DNA of 27,371 bases from a virus (IMGVR_UViG_3300027797_001923:1-27371); one strand, 5' to 3'; positions 1-8,035 are shown, numbered from the stretch's first letter. Numbers and translations are program-made. Notes: a model not told the origin generated them from the sequence alone.

Positions 1-2862
1 TAAAGTTCCAAAGACAGTTGCACCATATCCAGTAGTTTCAAACTTTATGGAGTTGTTGTGATAGAGTTTGACTGGACCGTCAGAAGTAAACTGTGCGAGA
101 ACATCACTAGATCCATCTTGGAAAATAATAGATTTTTGTAGGTCTGTTTTTAGATATAAATCTCCAGTTCCATTTACTATCCTGGAGTCCGTGCCATCAT
201 GAAGGATTTGAAGATCACTTGAGTCTCCAAAAATAATCTTATCATTATCACCAAGTTTAATGTCACTTTGGAATATAGCGTTTCCTACGAATGTAGAAAC
301 ACCAGAAACATTAATATTAGTTGCATTCAGTGAAGTAACTGTAGAAACTCCAGAAGAATTAATGTTACCAGTTAGATTACCAGTTACATTACCAACGAAT
401 CCACTAGAGGAAGTGGTAATACCAGCAATAACAACACCAGATGCATTTGTATCAAATGAAGGTGAATTAACTTCACCAGTCAAGTTACCTGTTACATTGC
501 CAACAAAACCTGAAGTAGCAGTTACAACACCAGATGCAACAACACTTGTTAAAGAAATGTTTGGATCAAGATTAACAGTAAGAGTATTAGATGCAGCAGA
601 TGAAGTTAAATTAGTTCCGCCTGAAATCGTAAGAGTTTCACTAAGAAGGCTGATGTTTTCAGAACCAGAATCCCCAGCAACAGTAAGTGCAGTTCCAACA
701 GAAGCAGTACCGGCAGCAGTTAATCTACCTTTGGAGTCAACAGTGAATGTAGCAACTTCTGTTGAAGACCCATAAGAACCAGGAGTAACTGTAGTGTTTG
801 CAAGAGTAAGTGCTAAACCAACATTAGCAGTACCATTAAATGAAATTGGTGAAGCAGTTGCATCACCACTAATACTGAAATCTCTTGAAGTTTGAAGTTG
901 AGTAGCAGAACTAGCTAAACCAGTTAAGTTTCCAACGAAACCAGAAGTAGCAGTTATAATACCTGATGCACTAATATTGGTTGCATTCAGTGAAGTAACT
1001 GTAGAAACTCCAGAAGAGTTGATGTTACCAGTTACGTTTCCGGTGAGTGCTCCAACAAATGTAGTAGCAGTTACAATTCCACTTGAATTAACATTACCAA
1101 CACTTAAGTTAGTAAGAGTTCCAACAGAAGTCAGAGAAGAATTAACAACACCAGATCCAAGAGTTGTTGAAGAAAGAACTTCAGTATTACTAATTTTATA
1201 AACTTTATTTACGGCAACATTGAGATTTTCTGAAGAACCTAAGTTGTCTCCAGCATCTTGGAATTGGAAAGTCTTATTACCATCACCAGAGCTTATAGTA
1301 AGTCCAGCGCCATCAGCAGCTGCATCATTAGCGGCACCATCAGCAATCTGAATATTTTTATCGTCTATAGTAACTGTTGTAGAATTAATGGTTGTAGTTG
1401 TGCCATCAATCTGTAGGTCACCTTTGATTACAACTAATCCAGTATTATCACCAACAGCAGCAGGGTCAATAGTAAGTACAGCAGGACCAGAAATTGTATT
1501 GGTACTGATACCAATTGCAGATCCTGATGCACCAGTTACGAATTGAGCAGCAGTAACGATACCTGATGTATTAATATTGGTTGCATTCAGTGAAGTAACT
1601 GTAGAAACTCCAGAAGAGTTAATGTTTCCAGTTACATTACCAGTTACATTACCAGAGAAACCAGAAGTAGCAGTTACAACTCCAGATGCAACAATACTTG
1701 TTAAAGAAATGTTTGGATCAAGATTAACCGTAACAGTATTAGATGCAGCAGATGAAGTTAAGTTAGTTCCACCAGAGATTGTTAAAGATTCACTAAGAAG
1801 ATCAATATTTTCTGAACCAGAGTCTCCAGTAACTGTAAGTGCAGTTCCAACAGCAGCAGTTGTTACAGCAGTAACTAAACCTTTAGCATTAACGGTAACA
1901 ACTGGTATCAGAGTTTGTGAACCAAAGGATCCTACATTAGAGTTAACTGTCGCTAATGTTCCGGTTCCAGTTACATTATCAGTACCATTAAATGACTCAC
2001 TGGTATATGCTAAATCTCCAGTGATTGCTATAGTTCTTCCTGTTGCAAGTTGAGTAGCAGAACTAGCTAAACCAGTTAAAGCACCAACGAAACCTGAAGT
2101 AGCAGTAACGATACCTGATGCATTAATATTAGTCGCATTCAGTGAAGTAACTGTAGAAACTCCAGAAGAGTTAATGTTTCCAGTTAGATTACCAGTTAAG
2201 TTTCCAGAGAAACCAGAAGTAGCAGTTACAACACCAGAGGCAACAACACTTGTTAAAGAAATGTTTGGATCAAGGTTAACAGTAACAGTATTAGATGCAG
2301 CAGATGAGGTTAAGTTGGTTCCACCAGAGATTGTTAATACTTCACTAAGAAGACTGATGTTTTCTGAACCAGAGTCACCAGCAACTGTAAGTGCAGTTCC
2401 AACAGATGCAGTACCGGCAGCAGTCAAACGTCCTTTGGAGTCAACAGTGAATGTAGCAACTTCTGTTGATGAACCATAAGAACCAGGAGTAACTGCAGTG
2501 TTTGCTAATGTTCCTGTTCCGGTTACATTACCTGTACCATTAAATGAACCACTGGTATAAGTTAAATCTCCAGTGATTGCTATAGTTCTTCCAGTTGCAA
2601 GTTGAGTAGCAGAACTAGCTAAACCAGTTAAAGCACCAACGAATGTAGTTGCAGTAATGACACCAGAAGACGCATTAATGTCGCCCGCAGACAAATTACC
2701 AGAAATTCTCGCATTACCAAGTACATCAAGTTTTGCTGTTGGATTATTTGTACCAATACCCAAATTTGTTTGGGAAGTTGATGGTATAATGCTAACGAAA
2801 GTTCCGTCAGAATTAACTTCTAGAAAATTTGCGAGTTGAGATAAATCTCTGTTAAATGCCAT
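1..2862 (-). CDS. Repetitive virion structural / tail-fibre-like protein (3' end outside window)
   Basis: The frame is open without a stop from ATG at 2862 to the left edge, giving at least 954 residues; the C-terminus is missing. The N-terminus starts MAFNRDLSQLANFLEVNSDG and is followed by LGIGTNNPTAKLDVLGNARI, a start seen in phage fibre and tail proteins. The body is made of in-frame modules of 552-660 nt carrying GVITATTFVG, FTVDSKGRLTAAG, SLLSEVLTISGGTNLTSSAA and SSGVSTVTSLNATNI. Near the left edge it reads KIIFGDSSDLQILHDG and KFETTGYGATVFGTL, a signature of T4-like cyanophage virion proteins. Low-complexity Gly/Thr/Ser/Asn beta-rich repeats fit an elongated fibre. A late promoter lies 78 nt upstream (2940-2947). 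The exact virion position (tail, neck or head fibre) cannot be told from sequence. Confidence 0.9.
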   Translation of the reverse strand, partial: MAFNRDLSQLANFLEVNSDGTFVSIIPSTSQTNLGIGTNNPTAKLDVLGNARISGNLSAGDINASSGVITATTFVGALTGLASSATQLATGRTIAITGDLTYTSGSFNGTGNVTGTGTLANTAVTPGSYGSSTEVATFTVDSKGRLTAAGTASVGTALTVAGDSGSENISLLSEVLTISGGTNLTSSAASNTVTVNLDPNISLTSVVASGVVTATSGFSGNLTGNLTGNINSSGVSTVTSLNATNINASGIVTATSGFVGALTGLASSATQLATGRTIAITGDLAYTSESFNGTDNVTGTGTLATVNSNVGSFGSQTLIPVVTVNAKGLVTAVTTAAVGTALTVTGDSGSENIDLLSESLTISGGTNLTSSAASNTVTVNLDPNISLTSIVASGVVTATSGFSGNVTGNVTGNINSSGVSTVTSLNATNINTSGIVTAAQFVTGASGSAIGISTNTISGPAVLTIDPAAVGDNTGLVVIKGDLQIDGTTTTINSTTVTIDDKNIQIADGAANDAAADGAGLTISSGDGNKTFQFQDAGDNLGSSENLNVAVNKVYKISNTEVLSSTTLGSGVVNSSLTSVGTLTNLSVGNVNSSGIVTATTFVGALTGNVTGNINSSGVSTVTSLNATNISASGIITATSGFVGNLTGLASSATQLQTSRDFSISGDATASPISFNGTANVGLALTLANTTVTPGSYGSSTEVATFTVDSKGRLTAAGTASVGTALTVAGDSGSENISLLSETLTISGGTNLTSSAASNTLTVNLDPNISLTSVVASGVVTATSGFVGNVTGNLTGEVNSPSFDTNASGVVIAGITTSSSGFVGNVTGNLTGNINSSGVSTVTSLNATNINVSGVSTFVGNAIFQSDIKLGDNDKIIFGDSSDLQILHDGTDSRIVNGTGDLYLKTDLQKSIIFQDGSSDVLAQFTSDGPVKLYHNNSIKFETTGYGATVFGTL
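324..2687 (-). repeat. In-frame array of long coding modules in the fibre-like gene
   Basis: A conserved block encoding SSGVSTVTSLNATNI recurs with its plus-strand 'cattcag' at 324, 984, 1584 and 2136. The spacings of 660, 600 and 552 nt are all multiples of 3. The modules starting at 324, 1584 and 2136 also share the block encoding SENISLLSEVLTISGGTNL and TVNLDPNISLTS, at about 540-670, 1690-1820 and 2240-2370. Module 984 instead carries an unrelated segment at about 1100-1560. Nucleotide identity between copies is high but not perfect. Confidence 0.8.
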
Positions 2863-2939
2863 TTTTTTACCTGTGAATATGGGTTTATTTTAGAACAACA
2901 AAATAAGCCATCTTCGTTTACACTAGGCTTGGTTATTTG

Positions 2940-2947
2940 TATTTATA
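2940..2947 (-). promoter_or_regulatory. T4-type late promoter, TATAAATA
   Basis: On the minus strand the octamer reads TATAAATA, an exact match to the T4 late promoter -10 element (cyanophage consensus NATAAATA). It lies 78 nt before the ATG at 2862 in a 142-nt intergenic gap and is well placed to drive the long fibre-like gene late in infection. Confidence 0.7.
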
Positions 2948-2994
2948 AAAAAATCCTACAAAATCAAATTCCAAATCTTCTGTTTAGAATTTGA
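2948..2994 (-). terminator. Weak terminator-like hairpin after the 405-aa structural gene
   Basis: An 8-bp stem (2964-2971 with 2987-2994, TCAAATTC/GAATTTGA) with a 15-nt loop lies 10 nt past the stop at 3005. On the minus strand it is followed by TTTT, six other bases, then a run of seven T. The stem is AT-rich and the loop large, so this is weaker than the other terminators in the window. Confidence 0.35.
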
Positions 2995-3004
2995 ACTTCA
3001 ATAG

Positions 3005-4222
3005 TTAAATTGTTTTGTATCCATAAAACACAGTTTGATTTGTACCGCTATTATTAGTAATACCAAACGAAAAGGTATTAGTATTACTGACAGCGGGACT
3101 AGATGTAATTATAGATCCAGATGTTCCGATTATTTGACTTGGTATTGCTGTTAATACCAATTGATTTCCATCAACATAATACCAACCATATTGATTACCT
3201 ATTACTGGAACATTTGTATTTGAAATAGAAACAGTAGCATTCCAAATACAAATACCACTTGGTATACTACCCCTAACCCACATCACATAATTTGCATTTG
3301 CTGGTACAGTAAAACTATAAGTACCAGACCCAGCAGATACAGTCCAACTACCTTCACTTGAACCAACAGCAGTGATTGTTACGTTACCACTGTTTTGATT
3401 TACTGAAATTCCAGAACCTGCGCTGATATAAGTCACAATACCCGTTAAGTTGGAACCAGAACCATTGTAAGAAGTTGCAGTAATAACACCAACAGATATA
3501 TTAGGAGTACCAGTTAAACCTTGAGAATTGGTTGCTATACCAGCATTAGTCGCATAAGTTGCTATTCCTGCTGTAGTTGCAAAGGTTGCTATACCAGCAT
3601 TAGTCGCATAAGTTGCTATTCCTGCTGTAGTTGCAAAGGTTGCTATACCAGCATTAGTCGCATAAGTTGCTGTTCCTGTTAAATTTCCAACAAAAGAAGT
3701 TGCAGTAATAACACCAACACTCATCCCATTGGATGAGGTATTCCCAAGTCCTAATACATTATTTAAAGTTTGAGATTCTGTGCTGATTCCTCCACCTCCC
3801 GAACCAGTGCTTGTAGTGTTATACGCAAGAATATCTACTGTTTCTCCACCAAAACAAGATTCATTAAGAACAATAGAAGTTCCACTTGTTCCGGTGAATT
3901 CACTGTCTGTTAAACGAACACCATTTATATAAACATCAACAAAACCAACATTATAAGAAACTGCAAAGGAAGTTTGTGCAACTCCTGCAGTAAAAACATT
4001 TCCGGTTCTTAATGTTGGAAATGATGCCCAAGTTACACCTATTCCAACAGATTTTAAATATTGCCCCGAAGTCCCAGTAGTTGTACCAGTACTGACTGAA
4101 CCATTCAGAACTATATTACTGAATGAAGAAATTCCTACAACACTTAAAGTTGTTTGATTTTCACTATAAGAACTAATTCCTATATTTAATTTTGGTATTC
4201 TTCCACTAAGTAACTTTGCCAT
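3005..4222 (-). CDS. Virion structural protein with tandem 18-residue repeats (405 aa)
   Basis: Probable tail-fibre or virion surface protein. Residues about 80-135 hold FTAGVAQTSFAVSYN and VDVYINGVRLTDSEF, a small beta domain repeated in many cyanophage fibre proteins. Residues about 168-235 carry GVITATSFVGNLTGTATYATN followed by tandem ATYATNAGIATFATTAGI units. After a second GVITATSYNGSGSNLTG block, the C-terminal 120 residues form a Ser/Thr/Gly-rich beta domain (SGTYSFTVPANANYVMWVRG) that may be the distal, receptor-facing part. The start at 4222 lies 2 nt past the stop of the upstream gene. There is no strong Shine-Dalgarno, so translation is probably coupled. It shares its GVITATSF modules with the neighbour at 1-2862, which suggests module exchange between the two fibre genes. 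No enzyme motif is visible. Confidence 0.85.
   Translation of the reverse strand: MAKLLSGRIPKLNIGISSYSENQTTLSVVGISSFSNIVLNGSVSTGTTTGTSGQYLKSVGIGVTWASFPTLRTGNVFTAGVAQTSFAVSYNVGFVDVYINGVRLTDSEFTGTSGTSIVLNESCFGGETVDILAYNTTSTGSGGGGISTESQTLNNVLGLGNTSSNGMSVGVITATSFVGNLTGTATYATNAGIATFATTAGIATYATNAGIATFATTAGIATYATNAGIATNSQGLTGTPNISVGVITATSYNGSGSNLTGIVTYISAGSGISVNQNSGNVTITAVGSSEGSWTVSAGSGTYSFTVPANANYVMWVRGSIPSGICIWNATVSISNTNVPVIGNQYGWYYVDGNQLVLTAIPSQIIGTSGSIITSSPAVSNTNTFSFGITNNSGTNQTVFYGYKTI
3531..3671 (-). repeat. 54-nt tandem repeat inside structural gene, 2.6 copies
   Basis: Two full 54-nt units (3531-3584 and 3585-3638) and a 33-nt partial unit (3639-3671) are identical at the DNA level. Each unit encodes 18 residues, so the frame is kept. 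Perfect nucleotide identity, with no synonymous change, points to recent slippage or duplication. Confidence 0.9.
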
Positions 4223-4224
4223 TA

Positions 4225-4566
4225 TTAATTAAGAGTTTCTAAAATACTACCAATGAATTTCAAGTTAGATGCATTACTACCAGATAGGACTAACTTATCT
4301 CCACTTTCCAAGACTAATTTTCCGGCAAGAAGATTTGCAGTATCATTTGCCGAGATTGGATATTGTTTTAACATTTCAGTAGTTACTGCTACTCCAACTA
4401 CACTTCTTTGATGTGATAATGAAACATCATGCGAAGATGCCCCAATATTTGCGACTTGAGCTAAAAGAACAACACCAGTATAACCAACAGGTGCGGTATA
4501 TACTGTAGTTGGACTTGTAGACACAACTGCTGTAATTGTTTGAAATACATTAAGTGCTAATGCCAT
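4225..4566 (-). CDS. Small conserved virion-associated protein (113 aa)
   Basis: The protein starts MALALNVFQTITAVVSTSPTTVYTAPVGYTGVVLLAQVANIG and ends in a short beta-rich tail (GDKLVLSGSNASNLKFIGSILETLN). The pattern of a Thr/Val-rich N-terminus, YTAP-GYTGVVLLAQVAN and an SGDKL element is common in small cyanophage structural proteins encoded next to fibre genes. There is no catalytic motif, signal peptide or membrane helix. A good Shine-Dalgarno (GGAGGAG) lies about 9 nt before the ATG at 4566. It sits 4 nt downstream of the 619-aa structural gene and 2 nt upstream of the 405-aa one, so all three are likely one late transcript. A role as a virion surface or connector subunit is inferred from context only. 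Confidence 0.7.
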   Translation of the reverse strand: MALALNVFQTITAVVSTSPTTVYTAPVGYTGVVLLAQVANIGASSHDVSLSHQRSVVGVAVTTEMLKQYPISANDTANLLAGKLVLESGDKLVLSGSNASNLKFIGSILETLN

Positions 4567-4570
4567 TTTT

Positions 4571-6430
4571 CTAATCTCCTCCGAGTGCGAGTATGAATGG
4601 TGTCATCGTGGAGAACAAACTCTTGGAGTAGAATGTTCCTGAAATAGTTCCGGTTTGTTGATTAATCACAACACCATCACCAATACGAAAGTTTCCTGCT
4701 TGGTCGGTAGATGTGAATACAACCAGACTACCATTTCTCATATCAATTTCATTTTCTTGAATTGGAACTCCACCTTGATTAGGAAGAGCACTATTAATAT
4801 TAGTTCCAGAACCAATGTATTCCAAAGAATGTCCTGATGCTAATATTCGGCTTTGCTTAAAGAATGGAACGGTTGAACCAACACCCACAGCATAAGGAAC
4901 ATTATCATTCACCGTAATCGTACAAATACCACCAGATATTGGTGTTGACCTTAATATAGAGTAATAAGTTGGAATTAGATTTGCAGTTCCTGTTGCCGTA
5001 TTTATTCCAGAGTTGGGTGATGCAAAAGTTACTGTTGGTATTCCTGTGTATCCTCTTCCATTAGAAACCATTTCCACAGAAGTCACAGAACCATTTGTAA
5101 CTTCGCCAACAGCAGTTGCAGAAACTCCCCAAGGTTCACTTGGGTCACTAAAAGTAATGTCTACATTTTGAGTATAACCAGTTCCACCAGAACCAACAGT
5201 CACACCACCAACAGTATAATAAAGTTCATCAAAATACACTACCTGACCATCATAAGGTCTTGATACATTAATCTTTACAGTTCCACCAGAATTATAGGTA
5301 TGCGAAAGTGTAGAAACTCCAATATAAGCGGAGAAACTATTTGCGGCACCAATAGCAGCAACCTCAAAGATATATCCAAAGTTTCCAGAAGGGAACGTAG
5401 ATATTCCAGCACCAGAAGGACAAGTAAATCCAAGTCCGGCAATTGAAACACCCATTCCGACATTAAGGTTGTGATTTGTGGTTGTGGTAATTGTGATAAT
5501 TCCAACAGTATTATTATAAACAGCAGTCTGTATTCCAAGTGTTGGAACATTTAAATCTAAAACAAAAGTATCACTATCTGCATCTGTGGCAGTTGTAATG
5601 ATACCGGTATATTTCTTTGGACCAACACCATCGGCAACTAATCCATAATTACCAAATGATGAGTTAGAGTTCGTTAAGTCACAGGCAGAACCAGAACCAC
5701 AGAAAATAGCAGTATCATTACAAATGGTAAAAATAGAAACTAACTGAGCATATCCTTCATTCGTAATTGAAACTCCAATACCACCCTGATTATATTGGGT
5801 ATAAGAATCTACAACCATTGACTTTAATGGTCCTATTGCCTTGGAACCATCGATCTTCATTCCAATACTATTTGGAATAAAGTTAGTGCAGTTCTGCACA
5901 TAAGGAGACTGATTAAAATATCCAACTTGATTTGGATTAAATGCGACAATTGCCTTACCAGAATTTAATGACCCAGTAAAAGACATTTCTGCAATGTAAT
6001 CACCATTTGCAACATAAAACAAATCTTCATTTGCATTCTGTGGTGATACTGATACTTCTCTTAGACTATCACCAATAATACTTACTTGTTCTGGAATAAT
6101 AACTGGGTTATTTTCTACATAAGATCCAGCACTAACTTTAATAACAGTTCCTGTTCCTGCTGTTGCGATTGCTCCTGCGATTGTTGCTTTTGCGTCTCCA
6201 AGTTTTCTTCCTGTGTTTGTATCACTTCCATCTTTCGTAACATAAAGAATATTTGTAACTGTTGCACCGGCACCAAGTCTTACAACATCAGTACCTATAC
6301 CACTTCTTTCTCTTGTAGTATAAAGTTCTGCATCATAAGTATTAAGTGCTAATTCACCTATTTGCAGATCTGCAACTACCGGCCTCTTACCCGGTACAGC
6401 AGACCTTTTAATTCTAAAAGGAGTTGCCAT
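4571..6430 (-). CDS. Virion structural protein with beta-helix (pectate-lyase-like) region (619 aa)
   Basis: The N-terminus (MATPFRIKRSAVPGKRPVVADLQIGELALNTYDAELYTTRE) is the short motif that opens many phage fibre proteins, PVVADLQIGELALN-YDAELY. Residues about 60-130 read ILYVTKDGSDTNTGRKLGDAKATIAGAI, TVIKVSAGSYVENNPVIIPEQVSIIGDSL. This is the classic start of a right-handed parallel beta-helix (GSDTNTG, AIA-A--GTVIKV-AGSY-E-NP, V-IIGD). Later parts hold VGSGGTGYTQNVDITFSDP and GRGYTGIPTVTFASP repeats. The C-terminus is MTPFILALGGD. A late promoter lies 57 nt upstream. Most likely it is a trimeric fibre or spike. No depolymerase active-site residues can be assigned from sequence alone, so enzymatic action is not claimed. 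Confidence 0.85.
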   Translation of the reverse strand: MATPFRIKRSAVPGKRPVVADLQIGELALNTYDAELYTTRERSGIGTDVVRLGAGATVTNILYVTKDGSDTNTGRKLGDAKATIAGAIATAGTGTVIKVSAGSYVENNPVIIPEQVSIIGDSLREVSVSPQNANEDLFYVANGDYIAEMSFTGSLNSGKAIVAFNPNQVGYFNQSPYVQNCTNFIPNSIGMKIDGSKAIGPLKSMVVDSYTQYNQGGIGVSITNEGYAQLVSIFTICNDTAIFCGSGSACDLTNSNSSFGNYGLVADGVGPKKYTGIITTATDADSDTFVLDLNVPTLGIQTAVYNNTVGIITITTTTNHNLNVGMGVSIAGLGFTCPSGAGISTFPSGNFGYIFEVAAIGAANSFSAYIGVSTLSHTYNSGGTVKINVSRPYDGQVVYFDELYYTVGGVTVGSGGTGYTQNVDITFSDPSEPWGVSATAVGEVTNGSVTSVEMVSNGRGYTGIPTVTFASPNSGINTATGTANLIPTYYSILRSTPISGGICTITVNDNVPYAVGVGSTVPFFKQSRILASGHSLEYIGSGTNINSALPNQGGVPIQENEIDMRNGSLVVFTSTDQAGNFRIGDGVVINQQTGTISGTFYSKSLFSTMTPFILALGGD

Positions 6431-6464
6431 TGATGTTCATTCTCAGTATATACCATTAAAATAC

Positions 6465-6478
6465 GACTTATATAAGTC
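6465..6478. repeat. 14-bp perfect palindrome GACTTATATAAGTC
   Basis: A perfect palindrome in the 71-nt gap between the HNH gene and the 619-aa structural gene, 35 nt before the structural gene's ATG. It could be an operator or a short terminator stem (GACTT/AAGTC, ATAT loop) followed by GTATTTT on the minus strand. Similar half-sites occur at 6884-6894 and at the hli promoter. Confidence 0.5.
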
Positions 6479-6486
6479 ATTTCATC

Positions 6487-6494
6487 TATTTATT
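6487..6494 (-). promoter_or_regulatory. T4-type late promoter, AATAAATA
   Basis: The minus strand reads GAATAAATAG, matching NATAAATA. It lies 57 nt upstream of the ATG at 6430, just past the stop of the HNH gene, and fits a promoter for the structural gene set 6430-3005. Confidence 0.6.
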
Positions 6495-6501
6495 CATTTA
6501 T

Positions 6502-6873
6502 TTAACTCGCATTATTCCTTCTTGGACGATAAGCAAAAACATTTTCTGGAGCATCAGGTTTCATCCATTCTTTGATCTTATCATAGTTCTCAATAGAGAA
6601 GAAACACTGATTGTAATACCATTCTTCCCAGGGAATATGACCTTTGGATTGATTGCAAGAATGGCAGCAGGCAATTACATTCATTTTAATATCTAAACCA
6701 CCCTTACATTGGGGTATAACGTGATCTAGTGTAATGTCGTCTTTTGATTCGCAATAAGCACACTCGTGATTCCAGGCATCTTTTATATTCTGTCTCCATA
6801 ATCGTTTTGCCTCCGATTTATTTGTTGCATGAAGATTAAACAGATAGTCCTTAGGCGAGTGCAGAGGAACCAT
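6502..6873 (-). CDS. HNH endonuclease (123 aa)
   Basis: A free-standing HNH nuclease. C38-AY-C41 and C70-HS-C73 form the two zinc knuckles of the beta-beta-alpha metal fold. Between them lies D50-H51-V-I-P (the catalytic His of the first strand), then KGGLDIKMN65 and N74-Q-S-K-G. This is the full C..C-DHVIP-N-C..CN-KG pattern. The N-terminal 35 residues (PKDYLFNLHATNKSEAKRLW) are basic and helical. Such small HNH proteins in T4-like phages often act as homing endonucleases cutting related phage genomes near their own insertion site. No intron or intein is visible around this one. A late-promoter-like element at 6894-6901 lies 21 nt upstream. The DNA target is unknown. Confidence 0.85.
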   Translation of the reverse strand: MVPLHSPKDYLFNLHATNKSEAKRLWRQNIKDAWNHECAYCESKDDITLDHVIPQCKGGLDIKMNVIACCHSCNQSKGHIPWEEWYYNQCFFSIENYDKIKEWMKPDAPENVFAYRPRRNNAS

Positions 6874-6893
6874 AAGTGTTTGCGACTTATAAG

Positions 6894-6901
6894 TATTTAT
6901 T
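6894..6901 (-). promoter_or_regulatory. Late-promoter-like element AATAAATA before the HNH gene
   Basis: The minus strand reads GAATAAATACTTATAAGTCG. The octamer matches NATAAATA and overlaps the 3' end of the 69-aa gene. It is followed directly by the palindrome ACTTATAAGT (6885-6894). The leader to the ATG at 6873 would be only about 10-15 nt, which is short. Confidence 0.4.
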
Positions 6902-7106
6902 CTAAATTTTTAAATTTGATATTAGTGTTCTTTTTACAAGCATCTCTTGCCCAAGATCTTGATAAACTATTTACATAAGAACAAGGTTTTTTAGATCTCC
7001 CACAGTATGGGCATTTGGTATCTGGAGGATCTAATAAGTACCCTTCAGGTGTATACATTTTTTTCTTCTTAAGGTTTTCTGTTTGTTTATATTTACGATG
7101 ATTCAT
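6897..7106 (-). CDS. Small basic protein with a Cys pair (69 aa)
   Basis: I do not recognise this protein. It is rich in Lys and Asn, with a KKKK stretch near residue 13. CPYCGRSKKPC at about residues 32-42 looks like half of a zinc knuckle (C-x2-C plus C), with one more Cys near residue 57 (WARDACKKN). A zinc-binding nucleic-acid role is possible but unproven. The start at 7106 lies 4 nt past the stop of the phosphoesterase gene, so it is part of the same operon. The neighbouring HNH gene downstream also carries Cys knuckles, but the two do not otherwise look alike. Confidence 0.6.
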   Translation of the reverse strand: MNHRKYKQTENLKKKKMYTPEGYLLDPPDTKCPYCGRSKKPCSYVNSLSRSWARDACKKNTNIKFKNLE

Positions 7107-7110
7107 TTAT

Positions 7111-7815
7111 TCAATACTTCTCTAAACAATAAACTCCATTCTTCTCTGTAATCGCAGTACACTGGTCACACCAGTCTCCACAGCACATATACATCACCTT
7201 ACCAAACTGACGAATGTTTCCTGAATGAATATGCCCACAGATAATTCCAGCATACTTTTTATCTTGCTGAATACAATATCCAATAATATCATTCTCATAC
7301 TTATCAATATATTCTCTACCCTTTATAGTATTCTTTAAGTAATGAACTAAAGAGAACCGAAAGAAACGATTCAACCAGATGCTTAAAGGTGTGACTAACT
7401 CATAACCTCTATTGAACATTAACTGCTTCCAAGAACCAGAAGAATATTCAGAATACTTATCTCCGTGAACACATAAGAACTTATTTCCTTTGGAATCTTT
7501 GTGAACATATTCATTACAAATCAAAAGATTCTTGTGCTCAAAGTCACAGTATCTTCTCATCGTTGCTTCGTGATTACCAAGAATATAAATTACTTCTGTG
7601 CCTTTTTTACATAAGTTGAGAATTGCATGAACACATTCCGTATGTTCTTTCTTCCATCGTGTATGGTATCTTTCCATACAATGAATGTCTAGAATATCCC
7701 CAACCATTACAAGTTTTTTAGTCTTAAGTTCTTTTAGAAACTTCAAGAACTTTTCAGTATTACATCTATCAGTGCCCAAATGGACATCAGAAATTAAGAC
7801 CGTATCATAAGTCAT
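7111..7815 (-). CDS. Calcineurin-like metallophosphoesterase (234 aa)
   Basis: The five metallophosphoesterase motifs are all present in order: S-D10-V-H12, G-D40-I-L-D, G-N81-H82-E83, V-H117-G-D119 and G-H195-I-H197. The spacing and the segment GDKYSEYSSGSW resemble the LpxH / UDP-2,3-diacylglucosamine hydrolase branch, which removes UMP in lipid A synthesis. However, many phage and bacterial members of this branch have other or unknown substrates. Expected cofactors are two metal ions (Mn or similar). There is no signal peptide or membrane helix, so it should be cytoplasmic. Its start overlaps the stop of the 65-aa gene by 4 nt (ATGA), implying coupled translation. Substrate could be a nucleotide, a nucleic acid end or a lipid precursor. 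Confidence 0.85.
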   Translation of the reverse strand: MTYDTVLISDVHLGTDRCNTEKFLKFLKELKTKKLVMVGDILDIHCMERYHTRWKKEHTECVHAILNLCKKGTEVIYILGNHEATMRRYCDFEHKNLLICNEYVHKDSKGNKFLCVHGDKYSEYSSGSWKQLMFNRGYELVTPLSIWLNRFFRFSLVHYLKNTIKGREYIDKYENDIIGYCIQQDKKYAGIICGHIHSGNIRQFGKVMYMCCGDWCDQCTAITEKNGVYCLEKY

Positions 7816-8009
7816 AGTAATTCAATCTGATTTGCAAGTTCTGTCAAGTCATTCTTATCTAATACAATCAAATTATCCTGTGCATTATAATTAATCACAT
7901 TTTCAGATACAATACGCAAAATAGATGCGACTAATTTATTCTCGGTATCTGCTCCTTGATTTCTAGATTCCCAAATAGAATCCATCATTTTTTGTGCTCG
8001 TTCAGTCAT
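7812..8009 (-). CDS. Hypothetical protein (65 aa)
   Basis: I do not recognise this protein. It is acidic and mostly helical (MTERAQKMMDSIWESRNQ, then LVASILRIVSENV and LTELANQIELL), with no Cys, no membrane segment and no known motif. An AAGGAG Shine-Dalgarno lies about 13 nt before the ATG at 8009, a somewhat long spacing. Its stop overlaps the phosphoesterase start (ATGA), so it is probably a co-translated partner or a small accessory protein, but that is inference from position only. Confidence 0.65.
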   Translation of the reverse strand: MTERAQKMMDSIWESRNQGADTENKLVASILRIVSENVINYNAQDNLIVLDKNDLTELANQIELL

Positions 8010-8035
8010 TTTGATTTCTTATACTCCTTATCTAT

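Noticed and set aside
260-2839. Several plus-strand open frames (260-775, 977-1201, 1577-2053, 2174-2479, 2657-2839) with Val/Pro/Thr-rich repeats
   Set aside because: They are antisense shadows of the long minus-strand fibre-like gene, which is open throughout and has phage fibre motifs, a start and a late promoter.
3531-3671. Possible CRISPR-like array
   Set aside because: The repeat is in frame inside a structural gene, has no unique spacers and encodes an 18-residue protein repeat.
4571-6430. Calling the beta-helix protein a polysaccharide depolymerase
   Set aside because: The beta-helix start is clear but no catalytic residues can be assigned; many fibres use this fold without enzyme activity.
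7111-7815. Naming the phosphoesterase lpxH
   Set aside because: The metal motifs are shared by many related enzymes and the specific substrate residues cannot be confirmed by eye.
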